A stretch of DNA of 64,000 bases. Source: Ruminococcus_G sp050944415. GTDB lineage: Bacteria > Bacillota > Clostridia > Lachnospirales > Lachnospiraceae. The stretch covers positions 1 through 64,000 of the forward strand of contig JBMNRA010000006.1 in NCBI GenBank assembly GCA_050944415.1. The letters are read 5' to 3'. Shown in pieces: positions 57,551 through 64,000 of the stretch (position 1 is its first letter; each line of letters opens with the position of its first letter). Both the position numbers and the translations under genes were made by a program. A model generated the notes under the pieces. The model searched no databases. It saw only the letters and a list, made by a program, of their open reading frames with translations, and was not told the origin of the DNA.

Positions 57551-58272
57551 TATTTCTCACTCCATTCTTCCGTCACCGCGTCAGCGGCCGCACCTTTGCA
57601 GAACTCACAGCCGCGGTGACCTGCCAGACAACCGGAACAGTCCCGTACCGGAAAAACCACTTCCCGTCCCAGCGTCAGATACATACCGATAACACTTTTT
57701 AACGGTTCCATCATACCGTAATCATTTACGATAATTCCCGTGTCTTTTCCATCCATATCATTATACAGAATCCGTACTGCAGCCATATCCATTCCGAAAA
57801 AACCGGGTCCGAAAGACGGAGTCAGATACTGAATCTCCTGCGTTTTCGTCCGTGTCTGACGGAGCAGAAAAAGACGCAGATAATCCCTCGCCGCATCCAG
57901 AAGAGCCCCCTGCAGACTGTCCGCGAGAAAACGCTCCAGCAGCGAAAGAGAATCATCTGTATACACCATTGGAGCACAGAACAGATACTGAAAACCGCCG
58001 CGCAGATCTTCCGGTCTGATCATGGGAAGGATCGCACAGGGGATTTTCTGTCCATGGAAAAGGAACGCATCCGTTTTGACGCATTCCTTTGAAAAAGGTT
58101 TCCAGTAAAGATTTATCGTCCGGCCGCGAAAATATGTCTCCCACATGTCCAAGGTTTTTTTCCGATATAGCGCCGTACTGGAATTTTTCCGGCGCAGGCC
58201 GCATTTTATCATCATATAATGCAGTGTCTCCGATTTTAACTGCTGTACGGGAACACTCAGGCATCGTTTCAC
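57550..58272 (-). CDS. B12-dependent methionine synthase activation-like protein, 240 aa
   Basis: A 240-residue protein inside the pyl operon. Residues about 145-205 (YLTPSFGPGFFGMDMAAVRI, then GIIVNDYGMMEPLKSVIGMY) match the MetH activation domain pattern (sPGy/fg... P-x-KS-V). Such domains bind reduced corrinoid in AdoMet-linked reactivation. It ends with DCSGCLAGHRGCEFCKG, a CxxC-x6-CxxC motif that could hold an Fe-S cluster. No RamA-type activase is seen, so it may reactivate the MtbC corrinoid. A GTG start with AAAGGAGG fits. The assignment rests on motif memory. Confidence 0.7.
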   Translation of the reverse strand: MKRCLSVPVQQLKSETLHYMMIKCGLRRKNSSTALYRKKTLDMWETYFRGRTINLYWKPFSKECVKTDAFLFHGQKIPCAILPMIRPEDLRGGFQYLFCAPMVYTDDSLSLLERFLADSLQGALLDAARDYLRLFLLRQTRTKTQEIQYLTPSFGPGFFGMDMAAVRILYNDMDGKDTGIIVNDYGMMEPLKSVIGMYLTLGREVVFPVRDCSGCLAGHRGCEFCKGAAADAVTEEWSEK

Positions 58273-58289
58273 CGGCCATTCCTCCTTTA

Positions 58290-59132
58290 TTATTTGATAT
58301 TCAGTCTGGCCCCGTCCAGGAAAGTGATGCTTTTGGAATAACGATGGATACCCTGCTGCCTCTCCCGGTACATCAGAATCCGTTCTAGACCGAAGCCAAT
58401 ACCTACCCAGGTACTGCTGATCTTCCAGGCTGCATCCAGCGGGTGAGGACCCATGGAAGCAGATGCCAGTTCCATATCATTTCTTCCTACAATATCCAGC
58501 CCTTTTCCATACACCACCGATTCTTCTTCCAGGAAACGATAATCTGTAATTCCGGCTGCCCGCATCACAAGACTACCCAGTTCTTTCAGACGTTCCGTTC
58601 TCTCTTCCATCGGTGTTCCCCACTCCACCAGATTCAACATGGTAAATTCTTTCAGATGAGTATTCCCCTCGGATTCTTTTCGGAAACAGGAACCGATCTC
58701 AAATATTTTCAAAGGCGGTTTTACCACATTCATCAGATTACGGGATACTTCATAAAGATTCGGCGCCAGCATGGGACGCAGGCAGCTCTTATGATCCAGC
58801 CAGAAAACTTGTCTGTTCAGATGATGCTCCCCGTCAATTGTCATTCGCTCCAGGGCTTTCCGGGAAATAATGATCGGCGTTGTCACCTGAGTAAAGCCAA
58901 AATCACACAGACATCCTGCCAGATCTTCCTGCAGCATGCAGAGCTTTGGCTTATGATCCTCGGCTACCAGTTTCTGCAGCATGCTCCGGTTCCGGATCAC
59001 TGCCTGTTTTTCCTGAAGGCGATATACACGGTCTCTTTCTTCACGGGTTTCAAATTCCCTTTCCAGATGTTCTCTGCTTATTCCCAGTTCTGACAGCCGA
59101 TTCTTCTGAGTCTCGGAAAATGTATTGGCCAT
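58290..59132 (-). CDS. pylSc: Pyrrolysyl-tRNA synthetase catalytic subunit PylSc
   Basis: A 280-residue class II synthetase that attaches pyrrolysine to tRNA-Pyl. It is the split bacterial form, carrying only the catalytic domain. Motif 2 is FEIGSCFRKESEGNTHLKEF followed by TMLNLVEWGT, whose Asn corresponds to the pyrrolysine-contacting Asn of archaeal PylS; motif 3 is VGIGFGLERILMY. The N-terminal helix carries LERE and RDRVYRLQEKQ. The start at 59132 follows GGGAGGAAG; a longer frame adds seven residues. One base separates it from pylSn. Confidence 0.97.
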   Translation of the reverse strand: MANTFSETQKNRLSELGISREHLEREFETREERDRVYRLQEKQAVIRNRSMLQKLVAEDHKPKLCMLQEDLAGCLCDFGFTQVTTPIIISRKALERMTIDGEHHLNRQVFWLDHKSCLRPMLAPNLYEVSRNLMNVVKPPLKIFEIGSCFRKESEGNTHLKEFTMLNLVEWGTPMEERTERLKELGSLVMRAAGITDYRFLEEESVVYGKGLDIVGRNDMELASASMGPHPLDAAWKISSTWVGIGFGLERILMYRERQQGIHRYSKSITFLDGARLNIK

Positions 59133-59133
59133 A

Positions 59134-59454
59134 TTACTTCCTCCCTCTCCCATTGTCGGTAAAGATTGTCGCTGAATATTTAGAGAGCTTCCACCTCGGT
59201 ACTTTACAGCGAGGGCAGGGATGCGTACACCAGCGGTTTCTGAGCCACCGGGCGCTTCTGCTGTTTTTGGAATTCCAGACTGTGAAATGCTCGCCGCAGT
59301 GAGTGGTAATTTCGATCATATTTCCTCTGAGTGACGCGCGTTTGATTCCGTGCAGGATTCCGCTTCTGGAAGGCCATAGCCTGATAGTATCGATCATAGG
59401 ATACAGCCCCTGATTTTTATGCACATACCTTACCTGCGTTTTCTTTTCTTCCAA
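59134..59454 (-). CDS. pylSn: Pyrrolysyl-tRNA synthetase N-terminal subunit PylSn
   Basis: A small basic tRNA-binding protein (106 aa) corresponding to the N-terminal domain of archaeal PylS. RYVHKNQGLYPMIDTIRLWP, then SRSGILHGIKR, EITTHCGEHFTVWNSKNSRS, ARWLRNRWCTHPCPRCKVPR and WKLSKYSATIF match the D. hafniense protein. The CxxC with His fits its zinc site. The start is uncertain: TTG at 59454 has AGGAGG nine bases upstream, while the longest frame begins with a TTG at 59475. Either overlaps the end of pylD, by 38 or 59 bases. Confidence 0.93.
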   Translation of the reverse strand: MEEKKTQVRYVHKNQGLYPMIDTIRLWPSRSGILHGIKRASLRGNMIEITTHCGEHFTVWNSKNSRSARWLRNRWCTHPCPRCKVPRWKLSKYSATIFTDNGRGRK

Positions 59455-60265
59455 ATCCTTCTTCCTCCTGTTCAATTTTTTTCAGGCAGTCAAAATACAT
59501 GGTAAGTACGCCAAGCTCCAGAGGATTGTGTATTACAGCAGCGATGTTTCCGGCTTCCCGGGTAATTCCACAGGGCATACCCGGCGCAGCGATCACTGTT
59601 TTTTCCGTAACATCCGCCTGCGTCACAATATCTTTTGCGGTAGTGGCGTCAAAAATTCCGGCATAATTTTTTAACACCGGCGGACGCTCCAGAATCCTGG
59701 CTCTCTCCCTGGTTTTTCCCGCTAGAAAAATTTTTTTCCGGTCAATGTCATACCAGTCTACCGAATATCCTTCCTTCAAGAAAAAATCCACCGCGCCGCA
59801 TCCTACCGGACCGGCGCCCAGTACCAGAATCGTCCGGATTTTGCCCCCCGCAGCCATATGAAGCGCCTGGGCAAATCCGGCTCCGGTACATGCTCCGTTC
59901 TCTGCTATCGCCTTTGTTTCGGTACTGACAGCGATAAACAGGTTATCGTCAGCAGCAAATACAATCTCCGCTTTTTTCCGATACGCCTCGAAAAAACCTT
60001 CCACATCCGTCTTTTCCGTCACAAAAGCGGGAATTCCGTAATATTGAAGAATCCTGCCGACCGTCTGAGAAAAACCGCTGATTACACCCAATCCGCTGGT
60101 AACCGGTATTACCGCTGCTGTTTTTTTTACTTCCATGTTTTGCCAGCCGGCTGCCAGAGCCGCCGCTTCAGCCATGGAATGATTCGTTATCGTTTGAAAA
60201 TGCTGTTCCGTTTCTTCCATCCGGGAATAAATCGGATGGATATCTTCTGTCGTCAGCCTTGACAT
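59417..60265 (-). CDS. pylD: PylD: pyrrolysine-forming dehydrogenase
   Basis: A 282-residue NAD+-dependent enzyme that oxidises lysine-N-epsilon-3-methyl-D-ornithine, allowing ring closure to pyrrolysine. The N-terminal region begins MSRLTTEDIHPIYSRM with PVTSGLGVISGFSQTV; the Rossmann nucleotide motif is ILVLGAGPVGCGAVDFF and VDWYDIDRKK near residues 140-170. Length fits the family. Its start overlaps the pylB stop by 13 bases, and its end overlaps pylSn, so the three are tightly packed. Confidence 0.95.
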   Translation of the reverse strand: MSRLTTEDIHPIYSRMEETEQHFQTITNHSMAEAAALAAGWQNMEVKKTAAVIPVTSGLGVISGFSQTVGRILQYYGIPAFVTEKTDVEGFFEAYRKKAEIVFAADDNLFIAVSTETKAIAENGACTGAGFAQALHMAAGGKIRTILVLGAGPVGCGAVDFFLKEGYSVDWYDIDRKKIFLAGKTRERARILERPPVLKNYAGIFDATTAKDIVTQADVTEKTVIAAPGMPCGITREAGNIAAVIHNPLELGVLTMYFDCLKKIEQEEEGFGRKENAGKVCA

Positions 60266-61341
60266 ATCCCATCACTTCCTTTTTCTCTTACTGTTTTCTT
60301 CCTCCGGTCAATCCAGAACTGATATTCCGGAACAGACGCTGCCGTCAGACCGCATTTCATCAAAATATCCCGGATACCGTCCACCGTCCGGAAGCCGTCG
60401 TCAATATCACAGGTGGGATTCGCCACGCCCGCAAACCCTTTTCGGGGCGGAATCAGCGATGTCACCACGTTAGCTCCCGCCATCAGCCGCTCTTCCAGTC
60501 CGCGGATACCGTCCACATCCAGGGAAGCCGGAATCAGAATGTCTCCAAACAGCAGACGCATCACTGCAATGTTCAGAAGTTCCTGACGATGGGAGCCGGT
60601 CTTCTGATGTTCCAAAGGCGTGCCCTCCTGGGGAACAAACGTCATGGTCCTTCCCTGGGAAATTCTCAGCTTTTCCATCACACGCATGGAATAAACAATG
60701 TCTCTCGTTGTATCTCCAATGCCTGTCATCAGTCCTTCCTCCAGCAGCATACCCTGTCTGGCCGCTTCCTTTTTGGCTTCCATCCGCTCGTCATAACTTT
60801 GTCCGATACGGATCTTCCGGAACAGCGGACGACTGTGGGTCTCCTGATAAAGAGCGTACCAGTCGGCGCCTGCCCGCGCCAGCTCTTCTGTTATATCAGC
60901 GGAAACCACGCCGGGCGAAACCATCACCGGAAGTCCCACTTCTTCTTTGATCCGTTTTACCAGATGAACCAGCCTCCTGTTTTCATCGGTGAAATACCCA
61001 TCCTCCCCCATAGTCAGATCAATCAGATGAATCCCCGACTGCTTTAACTGCTGCGCCGTTTCAAGAATTTCATCCTCCGTTTTCCGATATCGTTCTGGTT
61101 TATCACTGGCCTTGCGAAAATAGCAGAAGGTACAGTTGTTCCTGCAGTATGTAGAAAAATATACAAAGCCATACAAAAAGACTTTATTCCCAAAAAAGCG
61201 ATTTCTCATTTTCCTGGCTGCTTCGAACACTGCGGACTGTTCCTCTGCCGATTTTTGTTCCAGAAGAAAGACCAGTTCTTCATCCGTCAGACGGTTTCCG
61301 TCAAGACTTTTGTCCAGAATGTCATGCAGCGATTCTTTCAT
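60253..61341 (-). CDS. pylB: PylB: methylornithine synthase
   Basis: A 362-residue radical SAM mutase converting L-lysine to (3R)-3-methyl-D-ornithine, the first step of pyrrolysine synthesis. The 4Fe-4S motif is CRNNCTFCYFRKASD (CxxxCxxC) near residue 66; STYC, DLTMGEDGYFTDE and QEGTPLEHQKTGS follow the BATS-type radical SAM pattern. The ATG at 61341 is taken as start; a GTG nine bases upstream (61350) is possible because GGAAGG lies between them and the tRNA. It follows tRNA-Pyl by 34 bases. Confidence 0.95.
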   Translation of the reverse strand: MKESLHDILDKSLDGNRLTDEELVFLLEQKSAEEQSAVFEAARKMRNRFFGNKVFLYGFVYFSTYCRNNCTFCYFRKASDKPERYRKTEDEILETAQQLKQSGIHLIDLTMGEDGYFTDENRRLVHLVKRIKEEVGLPVMVSPGVVSADITEELARAGADWYALYQETHSRPLFRKIRIGQSYDERMEAKKEAARQGMLLEEGLMTGIGDTTRDIVYSMRVMEKLRISQGRTMTFVPQEGTPLEHQKTGSHRQELLNIAVMRLLFGDILIPASLDVDGIRGLEERLMAGANVVTSLIPPRKGFAGVANPTCDIDDGFRTVDGIRDILMKCGLTAASVPEYQFWIDRRKKTVREKGSDGICQG

Positions 61342-61375
61342 ATTATTCACGCCTTCCTTCCGATATTAATATAAG

Positions 61376-61444
61376 CGAAGAGTCCCGGTGTTGCACCCGG
61401 CTGAATGGATTTAGAGTCCACTTAATCACTACGATTCACCCTCC
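61376..61444 (-). tRNA. pylT: tRNA-Pyl (anticodon CUA)
   Basis: Read on the minus strand: acceptor arms GGAGGGT and ACTCTTC (7 bp with two G-U), discriminator G, one base before the D stem (AATC/GATT), a five-base D loop, a six-base-pair anticodon stem AGTGGA/TCCATT around CTCTAAA, variable loop CAG and a T arm CCGGG-TGCAACA-CCGGG. The six-base stem, short D loop, single base before the D stem and three-base variable loop are hallmarks of tRNA-Pyl. 69 bases, CCA not encoded. The T stem has one G-G mismatch. Anticodon bases are at 61414-61412. Confidence 0.92.
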
Positions 61445-61445
61445 C

Positions 61446-61520
61446 TGTTTTTCATTATCCCGGTCAGGCGGCGGATACTCTCCCCGCCGTCTTCATCCCG
61501 GAATAAGCATACAGATGACT
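61446..61520 (-). other. Structured leader between mtbC and pylT
   Basis: The 75 bases between the mtbC stop and tRNA-Pyl hold a GC-rich hairpin: GGCGG and CCGCC around ATACTCTCC. Outer CCCGG and CCGGG sequences could pair as well. It may protect or help process the tRNA precursor. No promoter box is clear. Confidence 0.35.
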
Positions 61521-61523
61521 TTT

Positions 61524-62186
61524 TCACCTGCCGTACTTCTGTACAATATACTCCTGGGCCGCCGCCGCGAATTCCACGCCGTCTTCCGTATATAGATCCG
61601 CATGAATCTTATCCGCGTATTTTTTGGTAACCGGCGCGCCGCCTACCATAACGTAATATTTGTCACGCAGCCCCTGCTCTTCCAGCAGCTTGATTACTTT
61701 GCCGCAGGCTTCCATGGTTGTCGTCAGCATAGCGCTCATGGCAATGATGTCCGCCCCCATGGATTCCGCTTCATCAATAATTTTCTGCGGCGGCACATCT
61801 CTGCCCAGATCATTGATCTGCAGGCTTTTTGTATTGCCAAGCGATATGCAGATACCTTTTCCGATATCATGCACATCCCCTTCCACCGTAGCGAAGACCA
61901 CTTTTCCTTTAATCTCCGTTTCATCTTTATCCAGTCCGTCCAGATAAGTCTCGAATGCTTCGCCTACCTGCTGCATCATATCAGCTGCATATACCAGATC
62001 CGGCATAAAAACCTCGCCGGCAGAAAACTGTTCCCCAAGCTCCGCCATGGCAGCGCTGAAACCGCGCTCCAGAATCACTTTAAAATCCGCTCCTGTCTCT
62101 TTAATCTCGCCCAGTACGTCATGCACCGCGTCCTCATCCAGTTCGATAATCGCATCATAAGCCTTTTGAACTAATTCATCGAGCAT
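61524..62186 (-). CDS. mtbC: Dimethylamine corrinoid protein MtbC
   Basis: A 220-residue methyl-carrying corrinoid protein. An N-terminal helical cap domain (residues 1-85) precedes the B12-binding Rossmann domain with DVHDIGKGI at residues 104-112; His106 is the lower cobalt ligand. MSAMLTTTMEACGKVIKLLE and VMVGGAPVTKKYADKIHADL follow the family. It accepts the methyl group from MtbB and passes it to a methyltransferase not seen here. The ATG at 62186 follows AGGAGG by seven bases. It is 15 bases after mtbB. Confidence 0.93.
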   Translation of the reverse strand: MLDELVQKAYDAIIELDEDAVHDVLGEIKETGADFKVILERGFSAAMAELGEQFSAGEVFMPDLVYAADMMQQVGEAFETYLDGLDKDETEIKGKVVFATVEGDVHDIGKGICISLGNTKSLQINDLGRDVPPQKIIDEAESMGADIIAMSAMLTTTMEACGKVIKLLEEQGLRDKYYVMVGGAPVTKKYADKIHADLYTEDGVEFAAAAQEYIVQKYGR

Positions 62187-62201
62187 ATTCATTCCTCCTG
62201 A

Positions 62202-63593
62202 TTATTTATGATAACCAATGGTTTTTTTGAATTTTTCCACACTTGGAATAGTAATATCAAGAATTTCCGCAACCTTCATTTTTGCGGCGATTCCTCTGGC
62301 AGCGTTGTTGCGATCCATGACTGTTCCAATATCCAGAGATTCCCTGATCTCTTTCATTTTGTTCGAGTCTGACAGATCCAGAACACTGCATCCTAATTTG
62401 GAAGCAACGTAAGCTTTCGCTTCGTTGATCTTCATACCTTTCATGACCATTCTTGCTACCAGGTCGCCGGCCGTACGGATTCCTCCCATCCCTGCCGCCG
62501 TCTCGTGCATGACTGCCATGCCGTAAACATCTCCATAGCCAATCTACAACCCGTCTGCTTTTCCTATTTCCAGCATTGCCTTCGATACGCGGGTAGTGGC
62601 GTCTGTAGGCGATATAGCGGTCATGGGAATACCTCCTACCCCCATACCCGCATTTACCAGCACGGGGATATCAGCCACCGCTGTGCAGGCCTTTACCAGC
62701 GTTAACGCCCTGGCCAGATTCCATGGAAAAGATTTGCTGCTGTTGGTATTGACCACAGCTCCGAAACTGTGAGCCCCGGCTTTTTCCACTGTTTTGACCT
62801 GTTTATGAGGATACTGTCCAGCCAGCCGGTCGCCTTCGAATTTCAGTTTTCCATGCATACCCATATGATATTCATTGGCCATTCCCATGGTAATACTCAT
62901 ATCCGGATACTTCTCGCTTAAATACTTTGCGGCATTCAGCGCTGCATAGATATCACCGTCGCCACTGGCTCCGCAGGTATCAAACTGCATGCCGCAGACA
63001 CCGGCCTCCGCCATGATTTCTCCAACATAGATCATATCTCTGGTCAGATCCGCTGCCGCCTCCTCCTGTACCTGCTGGGCTTCTTTAATTTTTCCGTTTG
63101 TCATCAGAACCGTCCAGTTGTCATACGGACCATCCGGTTTGGTGTAAGCGCCCATGTTTGGCATCGCCCCGTAGAAGATCGGCATGATGCAGTCCAGTTC
63201 TCCCTGCTCCACGGCCATCGCTTCTTCATGAACAATATTTTTCAATACCTTGTAACTGTAATCTGTATTGCAGACTTCCATCGTATCCGCACAAAGAACT
63301 TTTTCATGTACCTGCAGTGCCGTCCGCCGGTCTACAGGTACGCCTGCCCGGATCGGTATTTTCAGACTGCCGGCGTCAATGGTGTTAATTCCTTCCATTC
63401 CCCGTTCCACGCTGACATTTTTTTCCGGCATGGTCAGAATATCCACCAGGGCTTCCACATCTGAATCCGTGAGGGAATCCACCTTTCCTTTTTTCACGGC
63501 GGCTTCCATACCGGCCAGAACATCTTCCCGGATCTCCGACTTTGACATATAAATGGCTTCACCATCGCCGGATCGTGTAAAGTATTTATCCAT
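62202..63593 (-). CDS. mtbB: Dimethylamine:corrinoid methyltransferase MtbB, with in-frame amber (pyrrolysine)
   Basis: A 463-residue methyltransferase when the TAG at 62546-62544 is read as pyrrolysine (residue 350); otherwise the protein stops at 349. The two halves, ending KAMLEIGKADGL and beginning IGYGDVYGMAVMHETAAG, are in the same frame and match MtbB continuously, as in methanogen MtbB around GVDGI-Pyl-IGVGDPMGM. Core signatures include IMPIFYGAMPNMGAY, TCGASGDGDIYAALNAAKYL and AGMGVGGIPMTAISPTDATT. The start has AAAGGAGG; a GTG three bases upstream is possible. It overlaps the upstream regulator gene. Confidence 0.95.
62544..62546 (-). other. In-frame amber codon (pyrrolysine site) in mtbB
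   Basis: The codon is TAG on the minus strand, flanked by GAC-GGG-TTG upstream and ATT-GGC-TAT downstream. Both flanks belong to the conserved MtbB active-site region; an ATG 24 bases after it is inside the protein and lacks a ribosome site. Confidence 0.95.
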
Positions 63594-64000
63594 CACGTTT
63601 TGCCTCCTTTGCTTTGTTCTGATCGGATTGTAAAGCCTGATGTAGGTTCAGAGTCAAGCGTGTCCCTCTCTTTTTCTGCCAGAATTCTCACCTCATGACA
63701 GGTATCTGTATACTGATAAGGGTACAGAGCAACTTCCTCCGCATAGATTTTCCTGGGAATAAGCCCGCGGCGCTCCATATATTCCTTCATAACTTCTTTC
63801 CATGTATCGTCTTTCCACAGATAGGTCAGGAAACAGACATAATTTCCCGCGGGAAGCGTGACCAGCTTTGCCGTCGACGTCAGCATACTGTAATCCTCAA
63901 TGTGCGCCCACTCACTCTTAATATAGAGATTTCCTTTTTTCAAATGGGGCAGAGAAATTTCATAGCCGAAATCTACACGGTAGGAATAACTCTGCTCCAG
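63593..64000 (-). CDS. GyrI-like effector-binding regulator domain (partial)
   Basis: The C-terminal 135 residues of a protein that continues beyond the window edge; the frame is open to 64000. VDFGYEISLPHLKKGNLYIK, then TAKLVTLPAGNYVCFLTYLW and TDTCHEVRILAEK match the GyrI-like ligand-binding domain found at the end of MerR-family (BltR-type) regulators. A DNA-binding domain would lie outside. Its stop overlaps the mtbB start, so it is probably co-transcribed and might sense a substrate or signal for the methylamine genes. The left end of the gene (TGA) is here. Confidence 0.75.
   Translation of the reverse strand: MEQSYSYRVDFGYEISLPHLKKGNLYIKSEWAHIEDYSMLTSTAKLVTLPAGNYVCFLTYLWKDDTWKEVMKEYMERRGLIPRKIYAEEVALYPYQYTDTCHEVRILAEKERDTLDSEPTSGFTIRSEQSKGGKT

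Noticed and set aside
62202..62519. Separate small gene (105 aa) downstream of mtbB
   Set aside because: It is the continuation of mtbB after the amber codon, in frame, with no ribosome site at its ATG.
1..64000. CRISPR array or insertion sequence
   Set aside because: No regularly spaced repeats or transposase genes were seen.

Overview
This window looks like chromosomal DNA of an anaerobic, low-to-mid GC Firmicute, most likely a member of the Lachnospiraceae (Clostridia). Evidence for this is the core operon yicC-remA-gmk-rpoZ-rimO-pgsA-cinA, a Rex redox regulator, an NfnAB-type electron-bifurcating pair, a CtpE-like P-type ATPase, small Cys-rich proteins and consistent AGGAGG ribosome binding sites. 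No rRNA operon, CRISPR array or intact insertion sequence was seen. The species cannot be named from the sequence.

Layout. 1-1743: a short accessory patch downstream of rlmH, bounded by two imperfect copies of the rlmH 3' end. It holds a DUF3990-type gene with its partner, a hydrolase remnant and a possible group II intron tail. 1721-5060: rlmH, two CxCP-motif small genes and nfnAB. 5082-14949: ftsK/spoIIIE, uppP, tepA, yebC, mazF, alr, nnr and rex. 15084-21055: an ABC-F ATPase, small membrane proteins, icd and an intracellular subtilisin. 21167-24707: a cytidylate-kinase-like gene, a Csp-like S8 peptidase and several small conserved genes. 24760-30021: the yicC-to-cinA operon. 30166-34396: rqcH and a P-type ATPase. 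34440-40070: a nucleoside salvage operon (S66 peptidase, add, deoB, punA) divergent from an ABC exporter across a palindromic operator. 40078-48690: an accessory redox island, partly GC-richer, with flavodoxins, DUF362, CMD, SDR, NTF2-like and LysR genes, several of them broken or fused. 48810-56351: leuS, an unknown membrane protein, an EF-G-2-like GTPase and an orphan amino-acid-binding lipoprotein.

56417-64000: the standout region, a complete bacterial pyrrolysine system joined to dimethylamine methyltransferase genes, all on the minus strand. In transcription order it reads: a GyrI-like regulator (partial), mtbB with an in-frame amber codon, mtbC, tRNA-Pyl (CUA anticodon), pylB, pylD, pylSn, pylSc, a B12-enzyme activation-like gene, and pylC. 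PylB, PylC and PylD would make pyrrolysine, PylSn plus PylSc would charge it onto tRNA-Pyl, and the charged tRNA would read the amber codon in mtbB. MtbB would then move a methyl group from dimethylamine to the corrinoid of MtbC. The activation-like protein may repair oxidised corrinoid.

At least ten genes elsewhere in the window end in TAG, while none in the pyl/mtb cluster does. Amber is therefore still an ordinary stop here, and the 22nd amino acid has to coexist with it.
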